Positions 16,703 through 26,517 of a stretch of DNA of 64,000 nt are shown piece after piece. A program made the translations under genes and the position numbers. Below the pieces are notes generated by a model, which was not told the origin of the DNA, did no database searches, and worked only from the letters and a program-made list of their open reading frames with translations. This stretch comes from CAZLKN01 sp964560135 (GTDB lineage: Bacteria > Actinomycetota > JAICYB01), in assembly GCA_964560135.1 (NCBI GenBank), contig CAZLKN010000003.1, positions 1-64,000 of the forward strand, in the 5' to 3' direction. Numbering within the stretch: the stretch's first letter is position 1; every line of letters begins with the position of its first letter.

Positions 16703-17424
16703 CCCTGCTCGCACGAACCTGCACGCGGACCCCGGACCAGGAGGAACTGGTCGAACGCTACTACGGGCTCGCCGGCAACCTCGCCGCGCGCTACTCCGGA
16801 CGCGGGGTGCAGTTCGACGATCTCTTCCAGGTGGCGTGCATCGGACTGCTCAAGGCGGTCGACCGCTTCGACCCGGGCCACGGGGCCCGGTTCCTGAGCT
16901 TCGCGGTCCCCACGATCGTGGGAGAGCTGAAGCGGCACTTCCGTGACGAGTCGTGGGCCGTCCGGATACCACGCAGACTGGGAGACAACGCGATGAACGT
17001 CCGTGCTGTGAAGGCGGAGCTCGTGCAGCAGTTCGGACGCTTCCCGGATGTCGCTGAGACCGCGGCCCACTGCGGTCTGTCCGAGGACGAGGTCGTGGAG
17101 GCGGATCAGGCGCTCGGAGCCTACGCGGGCGCGTCCCTGGACGCTCTGCGCGAGGGAGATCAGCCCGACGCCGTCCCGGCCCAGCTGGTCGACGAAGGGT
17201 TGGAAGCGCTGGAGCTGACCGAGAGCTGGGTCGATCTCGTCCCGCACATCAAGGAACTTCCGCAGCGGCAGCGGTACGTCCTCTACCTCCGGTTCTTCAA
17301 GGGGTGGACGCAGAGCCGGATCGCCGCGGAGCTGGACATCTCGCAGGTGCACGTGTCCCGGCTGACCTCGCAGGCGCTGGAGCGGCTCCGCAGAGCGCTC
17401 CTGGTCGCCGAGGAGGCCGGCTAG
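16699..17424 (+). CDS. sigF: SigF/SigB-family (group 3) RNA polymerase sigma factor
   Basis: 241 residues with regions 2, 3 and 4 of a general-stress or sporulation type sigma factor. Region 2: YYGLAGNLAARYSGRGVQFD, DLFQVACIGLLKAVDRFDP and GARFLSFAVPTIVGELKRHF. Region 3 follows PRRLGDNAMNVRAVKAEL. Region 4 is LPQRQRYVLYLRFFKGWTQSRIAAELDISQVHVSRL. ATG 16699 overlaps the ligase-like stop by 4 bases, so the two are translationally coupled. No anti-sigma kinase (RsbW) or antagonist gene is adjacent, which is unusual for this class and leaves the CheB/CheR/PucR genes as the likely control. Promoter-like GTTTG...GGGTAC and GGTGT...GGGTAG sites in the window may belong to its regulon. Confidence 0.88.
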   Translation: MTLLARTCTRTPDQEELVERYYGLAGNLAARYSGRGVQFDDLFQVACIGLLKAVDRFDPGHGARFLSFAVPTIVGELKRHFRDESWAVRIPRRLGDNAMNVRAVKAELVQQFGRFPDVAETAAHCGLSEDEVVEADQALGAYAGASLDALREGDQPDAVPAQLVDEGLEALELTESWVDLVPHIKELPQRQRYVLYLRFFKGWTQSRIAAELDISQVHVSRLTSQALERLRRALLVAEEAG

Positions 17425-17468
17425 CGGGCAATCTTTGGGGCGCCTCCGCAGTGGGTAGGTCCAAAGCG

Positions 17469-18107
17469 ATGACCGAGATCGCGATCAACGCCGACCGCGT
17501 CGTGCTGCCGGGAACCTTGGAGGTCCCCGAGAACGCGTCGGGGATCGTGCTCTTCGCGCACGGCTCGGGGTCCAGCCGGTACAGCCCGCGGAACCGTGAG
17601 GTGGCCAGCCATCTCACGGGTGTCGGCCTGGGGACGCTGCTCTTCGATCTGCTCACCGTGGAAGAGGCCGAGGACCGGTCCAACGTGTTCGAGGTCGAGT
17701 TGCTCGCACGCCGCCTGCGCGCCGCCACCGCGTGGGTACGGGGACACGACGCGACATCCAACCTCGTGATCGGCTACTTCGGAGCGAGCACGGGCGCCGG
17801 AGCCGCGCTGTGGGCCGCTGCCGAAGAGGGCGACGGCGTAGCGGCGGTGGTGTCGCGCGGTGGCCGTCCCGACCTAGCCAAGCCGGTCCTCGACCGCGTC
17901 ACCGCACCGACCATGCTGATCGTGGGCGAGCTCGACCGTCCGGTGATCGGGATGAATCAGGATGCGCAGTCGTTGATGACCTGTCCGAACGACCTCGAGA
18001 TCGTCCCGGGGGCCTCACACCTGTTCGAGGAGCCGGGGACGTTGGGACGTGTCTCGGCATTGGCCGCCGGCTGGTTCGCCCGTCATCTGTCCGACGTCCC
18101 GCGGTGA
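17469..18107 (+). CDS. Dienelactone-hydrolase-like alpha/beta hydrolase
   Basis: 212 residues from ATG 17469. The chain has the alpha/beta hydrolase layout: GIVLFAHGSGSSRYSPRN oxyanion strand, nucleophile elbow GYFGASTGAG, an Asp in IVGELDRPV and a His in GASHLFEEPG. Similar small hydrolases are often encoded next to phosphoribosyltransferase genes or in stress regulons; no such neighbour is seen here. It starts 44 bases after the sigma gene, and GGGTAG lies at 17453-17458, so it could be transcribed by that sigma factor, although the -35 match is weak. An in-frame extension back into the sigma gene is not expected to be translated. Confidence 0.72.
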   Translation: MTEIAINADRVVLPGTLEVPENASGIVLFAHGSGSSRYSPRNREVASHLTGVGLGTLLFDLLTVEEAEDRSNVFEVELLARRLRAATAWVRGHDATSNLVIGYFGASTGAGAALWAAAEEGDGVAAVVSRGGRPDLAKPVLDRVTAPTMLIVGELDRPVIGMNQDAQSLMTCPNDLEIVPGASHLFEEPGTLGRVSALAAGWFARHLSDVPR

Positions 18108-18116
18108 GGCCAGGAG

Positions 18117-18995
18117 CTACCAGAGGCCGACGGCAGCATCAGGCGAGGTCGGGTGGATAAGCTCCATCTCACCCGGACCGGCGACGGCGTAGAGACCCGG
18201 CTGCTCGATGGCGTGGCTGCAGTGCGGGCCCTTGAAGTGGATCAGCGCCCGTCCGTCGGGGAGCCAGCCGAGGTGCTTCGAGGCGGCGACACCCTCGTGC
18301 GAGATCTGGTCCCCCTCCGCGGGCATGGGCCGCCCCCCGCCGAGGGGGGCGAAGAAGACCCGGGGGACCTCACACTCGCCGCCGTGCTGGATCACCAGCC
18401 AGTCCTCGCGCGGAGACACCTCCACCCCCGTGTACCAGCCCTCCAACCGCGGGATGTCGGGGTAGCCGACGAGCTCGCGAACCTCACCGGAGGCCGAGAG
18501 AGCTATCACTCTGGACGGTTCCTGGGGAGCCCACCCCCCGCAGATGAGCAGGCGTTCGGTGCCGTTGTGTCCCGCGGCCGAGCATCCGTCCGGGATGCCG
18601 TCCTCGACAACGGATGCCTCGCGGGTGCCGCGGAGGTCGATGGTCGGGACGGAAACCGGTCGGGCGCGGGTCTCGCCGACAGCGAGCATCCAGTAGCGTC
18701 GGTCACCGTCGCGGAACACGACACCCGGGTCGCCGTCGGACTGGGAGCCGATGAAGGAGGTCGTGGGGACCCGACCGAGGGGAACCAGCCGATTGGATGT
18801 CGCTCCTCCGAGACGGTACAGCAGCAGGTCGGCCCCCTCGTCGATCGCGATCCCGTGTGCAGGCAGGGGCTCGAGCAGCACGACCCGGCCGGGGTCCAGA
18901 GGGCCGGATTCGGTCTTCCAGGTCGCCGCAGCGACCACGAGCAGGAGGAGCAGGACAGCCACGCCGGCCGTTACTCGTCCCCGGACGGATCGCAC
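18117..18995 (-). CDS. Membrane-anchored extracytoplasmic protein, unknown function
   Basis: 292 residues. An N-terminal segment (GVAVLLLLLVVAAATW) is a single membrane anchor or uncleaved signal, and the rest is beta-rich with repeated strand-turn blocks (DPGVVFRDGDRRYWML, PREDWLVIQHGGE, LGWLPDGRALIHF) that suggest a partial beta-propeller. Four Cys residues could form disulfides outside the cell. The GTG start lies one base after the crotonyl-CoA carboxylase/reductase stop, so the two are probably one transcript, although nothing in the sequence links their functions. I do not recognise a family. Confidence 0.55.
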   Translation of the reverse strand: MRSVRGRVTAGVAVLLLLLVVAAATWKTESGPLDPGRVVLLEPLPAHGIAIDEGADLLLYRLGGATSNRLVPLGRVPTTSFIGSQSDGDPGVVFRDGDRRYWMLAVGETRARPVSVPTIDLRGTREASVVEDGIPDGCSAAGHNGTERLLICGGWAPQEPSRVIALSASGEVRELVGYPDIPRLEGWYTGVEVSPREDWLVIQHGGECEVPRVFFAPLGGGRPMPAEGDQISHEGVAASKHLGWLPDGRALIHFKGPHCSHAIEQPGLYAVAGPGEMELIHPTSPDAAVGLW

Positions 18996-18996
18996 C

Positions 18997-20238
<1,242 letters not shown>

Positions 20239-20346
20239 CCCATCACCTCACTGGTCGACGCCGACGCCTACGAACGCTAACGGTCCGTCGGCACGTGGTC
20301 CAGCCGGATGGGGCGCCGGCGACGGCCGACCCGGTATGGTCGGCGC

Positions 20347-20829
20347 ATGCACGCAGACGACCCCGATGAGTTCGTTCCGCTCCCGCAGCACTACGCCCGG
20401 TGCTTCGGTTGCGGACAGGACCATCCGACCGGGCTGAAACTCCGGGTGGAGGGGGCCGACGAACGGGTGCGCGGCAGCTTCGTGGTGACCGAGCACCATC
20501 AGGGGGCCCCGGGTCTCGCGCACGGCGGGGTGTTGTCCGCGGCGATGGACGAGGCCATGGGCTATGTGAACTGGGTGCTGCGGGTGATGGCGGTGACTGC
20601 GCACCTGGAGATCGACTTCCGCAAGCCCGTTCCCGTGGGCTCGACCCTCGAGCTCGAGGGCGGGGTCGACAAGGTCGAGGGCCGCCGGATCCACACCAGC
20701 ATGCGGGCCTACGTGGACGGGGAGGTGGCCGTGGAGGGGCGCGCGGTCTTCGTCCAGGTCACCAAGGAGCACTTCCTGCCCCATCTCGACCGCGCGGACG
20801 CCGAGGTGGAGCGCCCCTACAACCCCTAA
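20347..20829 (+). CDS. Hotdog-fold acyl-CoA thioesterase (PaaI/YiiD-like)
   Basis: 160 residues from ATG 20347. HQGAPGLAHGGVLSAAMDEAMGY is the hotdog active-site helix, with Asp in the general-base position. CFGCGQDHPTGLKLRV at the N-terminus is a Cys-containing signature of a thioesterase subgroup common in actinobacteria. It probably hydrolyses short or aromatic acyl-CoAs. It is divergent from ccr, so it may relieve CoA tied up in side products of that pathway. Its stop overlaps the stop of the convergent EamA transporter gene. Confidence 0.78.
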   Translation: MHADDPDEFVPLPQHYARCFGCGQDHPTGLKLRVEGADERVRGSFVVTEHHQGAPGLAHGGVLSAAMDEAMGYVNWVLRVMAVTAHLEIDFRKPVPVGSTLELEGGVDKVEGRRIHTSMRAYVDGEVAVEGRAVFVQVTKEHFLPHLDRADAEVERPYNP

Positions 20830-21710
20830 GCTTCGCGGTCCGGTGGCGCGGGGCGGATCTCCGCCGCCAGCATCCCGGCGAGGATCAGGCCGGCTCCGAC
20901 CCATCCGCGGACGCTGAGCCGCTCGGCCAGCCACCAGTAGCCGAACAGGGCAGCGAAGGCGGGCTCGAGGGCGAGGATCACCGCCGTCCGGGTCGGGGAC
21001 AGGTGCGCCTGGGCCCAGGTCTGGATCGCGAAGCCGTAGGCCGTGGCCCCCAGAGCCGTCACCGCCAACGCCACCCAGACTCCGGTGGGGATCGTGGTTT
21101 CGATGCCGCCCGTGGGCGTGAGGGCCGCGAAGACGAGCGTGGCCACGGCGAGCTGGTCGATGGCCAGGCGGCGGGTGTCGCCGCCGGGGGCGTAACGGCC
21201 GAGGGCGACGATGTGCGCGGCGAACGCCACGGCGCACACGAGCACGAGCAGGTCGCCGGTGGTGAAGGCCGGACGGCCCCCCACCAGCCGCAGGCTGAGC
21301 AGGACGAGGCCGGCGGTGGCCAGCGCCACGCCCACGAGAGCCGAGGGCGCGGGCGACCGGCGAAGGATCGCGGCGGCGAGGATGGGGGTGAAGACCACGT
21401 ACAGCCCGGTGATGAACCCGGCGTTGGTGGCGCCGGTGAACACCAGCCCCCAGGTCTGGAAGGTATAGGCTCCGGCGAGCAGCGCCCCGACGATCACCGC
21501 GGCGCGCAGACGCTGGGGGGCCGGTGCGGTCACCGAGTCCCGCCACACGGCCGCAAGCGCCAGGGTCGCGATGGCGAAGCGCATGGCGAGGAACTGGAAA
21601 GGCGGGACGGCCTCGACGGCGTCCTTCACGAGCACGAACGTCGATCCCCAGATGGCGGCACCGACGACGAGCCCGGCGGTGGCGAACAGCGTGGTGCGGG
21701 TGCGGCTCAC
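20826..21710 (-). CDS. EamA-family (DMT superfamily) transporter
   Basis: 294 residues with about ten hydrophobic segments in two EamA halves. Typical pieces are VVGAAIWGSTFVLVKDAV, FQFLAMRFAIATLAL, GAYTFQTWGLVFTGATNAGFITGLYVVFTPILA and the second-half ALGATAYGFAIQTWAQAHLSPTRTAVILALEPAFAALFGYWWL. EamA proteins export amino acids or other small metabolites. The GTG start at 21710 overlaps the gamma-glutamyltransferase stop by 4 bases (GTGA), so the two are coupled and the transporter may move the product or substrate of that enzyme. The open frame extends far upstream, but this is only an antisense-style frame through the previous gene. Confidence 0.85.
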   Translation of the reverse strand: MSRTRTTLFATAGLVVGAAIWGSTFVLVKDAVEAVPPFQFLAMRFAIATLALAAVWRDSVTAPAPQRLRAAVIVGALLAGAYTFQTWGLVFTGATNAGFITGLYVVFTPILAAAILRRSPAPSALVGVALATAGLVLLSLRLVGGRPAFTTGDLLVLVCAVAFAAHIVALGRYAPGGDTRRLAIDQLAVATLVFAALTPTGGIETTIPTGVWVALAVTALGATAYGFAIQTWAQAHLSPTRTAVILALEPAFAALFGYWWLAERLSVRGWVGAGLILAGMLAAEIRPAPPDREA

Positions 21711-23284
21711 AGCCCGAGGACCGCGCCTTCCGCTCGGGGGTCCGTGGCTCCCGCGTAGCCGTGCGGTGTGATCTCGATCGCGTGGGCGTGGCCCATCGTG
21801 GAGTCGAAGTCCCGTACCGTCCGGAGCCGGTGGCCCAGGTGGCGCAGGCCGTCGAGCAGGTCGCGGTCGAAGCGCGGCTCCGCGGCCACCTCCCAGGTAC
21901 CCGGCGTGACCATCCAGCGGGGGGCCGACACGGCGCGCTGCACGTCCTCGCCGTCGTCCACGATTCGCGTCAGGAGCTGCAGGTGGGTCTGCGCCTGGCC
22001 GTCGCCGCCCATCGTCCCGAAGACGAGCCACGGGGCGCCGTCGCGGAGCGCGAGAGCCGGGACGAGCGTGTGCATCGTCCGTTTCCCCGGAGCGATCACG
22101 TTCACGTGGCCGGGATCGAGCGAGAAGTACGCGCCCCGGTTCTGGAGGTTGATCCCCCAACCCGGCACCGTCACCCCCGAACCGAAGCCCACATAGTTCG
22201 ACTGGATCAGGCTCACGCACATGCCGTCGGCGTCGGCGGCGCAAAGGTAGATGGTGCCGCCGGCTCCGGGGCGTCCGGGTCCGGGATCGCCCGCTCGCGC
22301 CGGGTCGATGAGCGTGTGACGTTCCCGCGCCAAGGTCTTCGAGGCCAGTGCTGCCGGGTCGACGCGCATGTGGTCGGGGTCGGTGACGTGGGCGTCGCGG
22401 TCGGCCAGCGCGAGCTTGATCGCCTCCAGCAGCAGATGGTGGCGCTCGACGGTGTCCGGGCCCCCGAGGTCCAGCTCCTCGGCGATGTTGAGGGCCTCGA
22501 GGGCCGCGACGCCCTGTGTCGGTGGGGGCAGCTCGAGTACCTCGACACCGTGGTAGGTCGTCCGCAGCGGCGTCACCCAGTCGCCGCGGTGCGCGGCGAG
22601 GTCGTCGGCGGCCATGAGCGCGCCGTGCTCCTGCAGGGTTGCGGCGATCGCTTCGGCGATCTCCCCGCGGTAGTAGGCGTCGGGGCCCTCGGTCGCGATC
22701 GTCTCGATCGTCCGCGCGAGGTCGGGTTGGCGGAGCGGCTCGAGCGCGTTCGCCTTCCCGTAGGTCCGCTCCCACGCCTGCGCCCAGGGTCGCGTGTACA
22801 TCGCCTTCGAGGCCTCGACGATCTCGGCCCCCTTGGCGGTGAGGACGAAGCCGTCGCGGGCGTAGCGGATCGCGGGCTGTGCGAGCTCGGCGAAGGAACG
22901 GGACCCGAAGCGTTCCAGGAGTGTGAACCAGGCCTCCACCGCGCCGGGCACGGTGACGGTGAGTGGGCCGGCGCCGGGCATCGTGTCGGCCTCCGCGGCC
23001 GCGCGCACGGCGTCGGGCGTGGCGGCCGCGGGGGAACGTCCGGCGCCGATGTAGCCGTGCGGTCCGCCGTCGTGCCAGATCAGCGCGAACAGGTCACCGC
23101 CGTAGCCGCACAGGTAGGGGACGACGGCCCCCAGCGTGAGGTTCGTGGCCACGGCGGCGTCCAGGGCGTTGCCCCCGGAGGCCAACACCGACAGGCCGGC
23201 GGCCGACGCCAGGTAGTGGGGCGAGGCCACGCACCCTCGCGGGAACCGCCTGGCCTCCTCGTTGCGACCGGACCCTGTGCGCAC
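21707..23284 (-). CDS. Gamma-glutamyltransferase-family Ntn hydrolase
   Basis: 525 residues. The autocleavage nucleophile is Thr344 in GAGGTIYLCAADADG. MGGDGQAQTH downstream replaces the usual GGTPGGD-type loop, as in the cytoplasmic YwrD or oxamate-hydrolase-like branch. The N-terminus (RGCVASPHYLASAAGLSVLASGGNALDAAVA) is the family start without a signal peptide, so the enzyme should act inside the cell. The substrate is uncertain: gamma-glutamyl compounds, oxamate or acylated beta-lactam-like amides are known in the family. GTG 23284 lies within a 12-bp palindrome. It is followed by a coupled EamA transporter. Confidence 0.82.
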   Translation of the reverse strand: MRTGSGRNEEARRFPRGCVASPHYLASAAGLSVLASGGNALDAAVATNLTLGAVVPYLCGYGGDLFALIWHDGGPHGYIGAGRSPAAATPDAVRAAAEADTMPGAGPLTVTVPGAVEAWFTLLERFGSRSFAELAQPAIRYARDGFVLTAKGAEIVEASKAMYTRPWAQAWERTYGKANALEPLRQPDLARTIETIATEGPDAYYRGEIAEAIAATLQEHGALMAADDLAAHRGDWVTPLRTTYHGVEVLELPPPTQGVAALEALNIAEELDLGGPDTVERHHLLLEAIKLALADRDAHVTDPDHMRVDPAALASKTLARERHTLIDPARAGDPGPGRPGAGGTIYLCAADADGMCVSLIQSNYVGFGSGVTVPGWGINLQNRGAYFSLDPGHVNVIAPGKRTMHTLVPALALRDGAPWLVFGTMGGDGQAQTHLQLLTRIVDDGEDVQRAVSAPRWMVTPGTWEVAAEPRFDRDLLDGLRHLGHRLRTVRDFDSTMGHAHAIEITPHGYAGATDPRAEGAVLGL

Positions 23285-23286
23285 AG
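23275..23286. promoter_or_regulatory. 12-bp palindrome over the GGT-family start codon
   Basis: CTGTGCGCACAG is a perfect palindrome that covers the GTG start at 23284-23282. A bound repressor or a hairpin here would block translation directly. Chance occurrence cannot be excluded. Confidence 0.3.
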
Positions 23287-23324
23287 TGCGTCATCGTACA
23301 GCAGCCCCGCCGGGCTACACCGTC

Positions 23325-23549
23325 CTACTCGTCGGGGCGCATCCGGCGGTGGACGCGCGAGGCGATCGCCCGGGCTTCCTCCAGCTTCTCCTCGTCCACG
23401 TACAGGCGCGTTCCCCACTCGCCGGCGAAGAAGATCTGCGTCAGGCCTCCGGCCTGCTTGTAGTGCCACCAGATGCTGGCCCTCTCCAGCTCACCGGCGA
23501 TCTCGTTGGCCACCTCGTCGGTGAACTGCCCGAGGTAGGCGGTGCGCAT
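23325..23549 (-). CDS. Small DUF2007-like protein
   Basis: 74 residues: an N-terminal GQFTDEVANEIAGELERASI, then WWHYKQAGGLTQIFFAGEWGTRLYVDEEKLEEARAIAS. The pattern of a helix followed by strands and a final VDEEKLEEARAI helix resembles DUF2007 (putative signal-transducing or chaperone-like small domains). No signal peptide. The gene lies 4 bases after glpX and 40 before the GGT-family gene on the same strand, so it belongs to this gene line. Its role is unknown. Confidence 0.6.
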   Translation of the reverse strand: MRTAYLGQFTDEVANEIAGELERASIWWHYKQAGGLTQIFFAGEWGTRLYVDEEKLEEARAIASRVHRRMRPDE

Positions 23550-23553
23550 GGCG

Positions 23554-24570
23554 CTACCCGTAGCGCCGGCCGGAGATGGCGGCGAGCTTCTGGAGCCGGT
23601 GCTCGGCTTCCACGTAGCGGGTGGTGCCCGACTTCGAGCGCATCACCATCGACTGGGTGTAGGCCTTTCCGGGGGAGTAGCGCACGCCGCGCAGCAGGCG
23701 TCCGTCGGTGATCCCGGTGGCGACGAAGAACACGTTGTCGGACGACACCAGATCGTCGGCCGTGAGCACCTGGTCGAGGTCGTAGCCCATGTCGATCGCC
23801 TTCTGACGTTCCGTGTCGTTGCGGGGCCACAGGCGTCCGAGCATGTGCCCGCCGAGGGACTTCACGGCCGCGGCCCCGATCACGCCCTCGGGGGTGCCGC
23901 CGATGCCCATCAGCAGATGGACCCCCGAACCTTCCCGGGACGCGTTGATCGCGCCGGCCACGTCGCCGTCGGTGATGAGCAGCACGCGGGCTCCCGCGGC
24001 GCGGACGGCGGCGATCAGCTCCTCGTGGCGTGGACGGTCGAGGATCGTCACCGTCACATCCTCTGGACGGATCCCGAGCTGCGTGGCCACGTTGAGGATG
24101 TTCTCCTGCGGCGGCGCGTCCAGGTCGATGGACTCGGCGGTACCGCCTTCGCACACGATCTTGTCCATGTACACGCAGGGGCCCGGGTCGAACATCGTCC
24201 CTCGCTCCGAGACGGCCACGACGGCCAGCGCGTTGCCCTGCCCCCGGGAGGTGAGGCCGGTGCCGTCGATCGGATCGACGGCCACGTCGACCTCGGGGGG
24301 TTGTCCGTCGCCCACGTGCTCGCCGTTGAAGAGCATGGGGGCCTCGTCCTTCTCGCCCTCGCCGATCACGACCACGCCCGACATGGGGACGGTGGAGAGC
24401 ATGAGCCGCATCGCGTCCACCGCAGCCTGGTCGGCGGCCTCCTTGTCGCCGCGCCCGACCCAGCGGCCCGCGGCGAGAGCCGCAGCCTCCGTGACGCGGA
24501 CGAGCTCCATCGCGAGGTTCCGGTCGGGGGTCGCGTTGTTCTCCTTCAGGTGATCGCTGGACATGACCAC
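23554..24570 (-). CDS. glpX: Class II fructose-1,6-bisphosphatase
   Basis: 338 residues, full length for GlpX. Li+-sensitive phosphatase metal motifs are present: VVIGEGEKDEAPML at 67-80 and VDPIDGT at 98-104, then DRPRHEELI and GIGGTPEGVI. It would hydrolyse fructose-1,6-bisphosphate in gluconeogenesis. This fits growth on acetate or other C2 compounds through the acyl-CoA pathway genes around it. GTG 24570 is chosen because GGAGG lies 8 bases upstream; ATG 24564 is only two codons further. It sits between the carboxylase epsilon-like gene (15 bases) and a DUF2007-like gene (4 bases). Confidence 0.93.
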   Translation of the reverse strand: MVMSSDHLKENNATPDRNLAMELVRVTEAAALAAGRWVGRGDKEAADQAAVDAMRLMLSTVPMSGVVVIGEGEKDEAPMLFNGEHVGDGQPPEVDVAVDPIDGTGLTSRGQGNALAVVAVSERGTMFDPGPCVYMDKIVCEGGTAESIDLDAPPQENILNVATQLGIRPEDVTVTILDRPRHEELIAAVRAAGARVLLITDGDVAGAINASREGSGVHLLMGIGGTPEGVIGAAAVKSLGGHMLGRLWPRNDTERQKAIDMGYDLDQVLTADDLVSSDNVFFVATGITDGRLLRGVRYSPGKAYTQSMVMRSKSGTTRYVEAEHRLQKLAAISGRRYG

Positions 24571-24585
24571 GATGCGTTCCTCCCT

Positions 24586-24855
24586 CTACTTCGCGTCACC
24601 GCGTCCGATGAGTCCGGGGTACTCGCGTCCACCCCAGGGTAGGCGCTCGGAAAGGGCCCAGCGGCGGCCGGGCGGCAGCCACCGCCCGAAGTCGCGGACG
24701 CCGGAGCGCCGGTAGGACCAGCCTCCGAGCGTCCAGGCTGCGGGGCGGGCGAGTTGCGCCTCACGGCGCAGGATCCGCTCCACCGCCTCGAGCACCGCCT
24801 CCCGGTCGCCCGGTGTGGGCTCCGGGCGGAGATGGAACTCGCGTCCGTCGCTCAC
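24586..24855 (-). CDS. Acyl-CoA carboxylase epsilon-like subunit
   Basis: 89 residues. The segment RPEPTPGDREAVLEAVERILRREAQLARPAAWTL matches the pattern of actinobacterial carboxylase epsilon subunits (a PTPEE-like start, an Ala/Leu-rich helix and a Trp-containing end). The tail (YRRSGVRDFGRWLPPGRRW) is basic and variable. Epsilon proteins stabilise the alpha-beta complexes of acetyl- or propionyl-CoA carboxylases. GTG 24855 overlaps the beta-subunit stop by 4 bases (GTGA), the usual arrangement for these pairs. The family call rests mostly on position and size. Confidence 0.62.
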   Translation of the reverse strand: MSDGREFHLRPEPTPGDREAVLEAVERILRREAQLARPAAWTLGGWSYRRSGVRDFGRWLPPGRRWALSERLPWGGREYPGLIGRGDAK

Positions 24856-26453
24856 AGCGGGACGTTCCCGTGCTTGCGTTGCGGCAGTGTCTCGCGCTTG
24901 GTCCGGAGCATCTCCAGGGCTTTGATCAGCTTGGGGCGGGTCTCCCGCGGCTCGATCACCTCGTCCACGTAGCCGCGCTCCGCGGCCACCCACGGGTTGG
25001 CGAACCGCTCCACGTACTCGTCGATCAGCTCCGTCCGGCGTTCGACCGGGTCGCCGGCGCTCTCCAGCTCGCGCCGGAAGACGATGTTCACCGCACCCTC
25101 GGGGCCCATCACCGCGATCTCCGCCGTGGGCCAGGCGAAGGAGACGTCGGATCGGATGTGCTTGGAGTTCATGACGACGTAGGCGCCGCCGTAGGCCTTC
25201 CGCGTGATGACCGTCAGGCGGGGGACCGTGGCCTCGGTGAAGGCGTAGAGGAGCTTCGCGCCCCGCCGGATGATGCCACCCCACTCCTGGTTGGTGCCGG
25301 GCAGGAACCCGGGGACGTCCACGAACGTGACCAGTGGGATGTTGAACGCGTCGCAGGTTCGCACGAACCGTGCGGCCTTCTCCGAGGAGTCGATGTCGAG
25401 CACGCCGGCGAGCACCTGGGGCTGGTTGGCGACCACGCCGACCACGTGGCCCCCGAGGCGCGCGAAGCCGCAGATCATGTTGCGGGCCCAGTGCGGGAAG
25501 TACTCGTAGAAGGTATCCCGGTCCACGACGCCGGTGATCACGCGGTGCATGTCGTAGGGCTGGTTCGAGGTCTCCGGGAGCACGTCGCCGAGCGTCTCGT
25601 CCTCGCGGTCGGCAGGGTCACCCGTCTCGAGGTACGGGGGCTCCTCGAGGTTGTTGGACGGCAGGTAGCCGATCAGGTGACGGACCTGCGTGAAGCAATC
25701 GGTCTCGTCCTCGGCGACGAAGCTCGCGACCCCCGACTTCGTGGCGTGGGACATGGCACCGCCGAGCTCCTCGAGGGTGACGTCCTCGCCGGTGACCGTC
25801 TTGATCACGTCCGGTCCGGTGATCTGCATGTTCGAGGTGCCCTTCACCATGTAGATGAAGTCGGTCATCGCCGGGGAGTAGACCGCTCCGCCGGCACAGG
25901 GCCCGGCGATCACCGAGATCTGCGGCACCACGCCCGAGGCGCGGACGTTGCGGTCGAAGATGTAGGCGTAGCCGGCGAGTGACACCACGCCCTCCTGGAT
26001 CCGGGCTCCGCCGGAGTCGTTGATGCCGATGACGGGGGCGCCAGTCGACAGCGCCAGGTCCATGACCTTGCAGATCTTCTCGGCGTACACCTCGCCGAGC
26101 GACCCACCGAGGAAGGTGAAGTCCTGCGAGAAGACGAAGACCTTCCGGCCCTCGATCGTGCCCCAGCCGGTGACCACCCCGTCCCCCGGGGTTCGGCGCT
26201 CCTCGAGGCCGAAGCCGTGGGCGCGGTGCCGGGCGAGCATGTCGAACTCCTGGAAGGAGCCCGGATCGAGAAGAACCTCGAGCCGTTCCCGGGCGGTCAG
26301 CCGGCCCCGGTCGTGCTGCTTGGCGATCGCCTCCTCGCCCCCGCCGGCCAGTGCCTCGTCGATGCGGTTGCGGAGGTCGGCGACGCGGTCCTGCATACGG
26401 ACGAGCCGCTTACCTTCCTCGGCTGGTCCCGGCGGTGAACTCTCGGTGGCCAT
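24852..26453 (-). CDS. pccB: Propionyl-CoA/acyl-CoA carboxylase beta subunit (carboxyltransferase)
   Basis: 533 residues from ATG 26453, which has a strong AGGAAGGGA site. The carboxyltransferase domain is complete: ARERLEVLLDPGSFQEFD, FSQDFTFLGGSLGE, INDSGGARIQEG, GPCAGGAVYSPAMTDF, FVDVPGFLPGTNQEWGG and ITRKAYGGAYVVM. It moves CO2 from biotin to propionyl- or acetyl-CoA to give (2S)-methylmalonyl- or malonyl-CoA. Actinobacterial beta subunits overlap in acyl choice, so propionyl is inferred from the mutase and epimerase genes nearby. No biotin-carboxylase alpha subunit is in the window. It is translationally coupled to the epsilon-like gene. Confidence 0.9.
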   Translation of the reverse strand: MATESSPPGPAEEGKRLVRMQDRVADLRNRIDEALAGGGEEAIAKQHDRGRLTARERLEVLLDPGSFQEFDMLARHRAHGFGLEERRTPGDGVVTGWGTIEGRKVFVFSQDFTFLGGSLGEVYAEKICKVMDLALSTGAPVIGINDSGGARIQEGVVSLAGYAYIFDRNVRASGVVPQISVIAGPCAGGAVYSPAMTDFIYMVKGTSNMQITGPDVIKTVTGEDVTLEELGGAMSHATKSGVASFVAEDETDCFTQVRHLIGYLPSNNLEEPPYLETGDPADREDETLGDVLPETSNQPYDMHRVITGVVDRDTFYEYFPHWARNMICGFARLGGHVVGVVANQPQVLAGVLDIDSSEKAARFVRTCDAFNIPLVTFVDVPGFLPGTNQEWGGIIRRGAKLLYAFTEATVPRLTVITRKAYGGAYVVMNSKHIRSDVSFAWPTAEIAVMGPEGAVNIVFRRELESAGDPVERRTELIDEYVERFANPWVAAERGYVDEVIEPRETRPKLIKALEMLRTKRETLPQRKHGNVPL

Positions 26454-26517
26454 CGTCCCTTCCTGTCGGTTCCTCCGACAGGGTAAGTGACCGGCCCCCG
26501 GTTGCGCCGCTCCGGGA

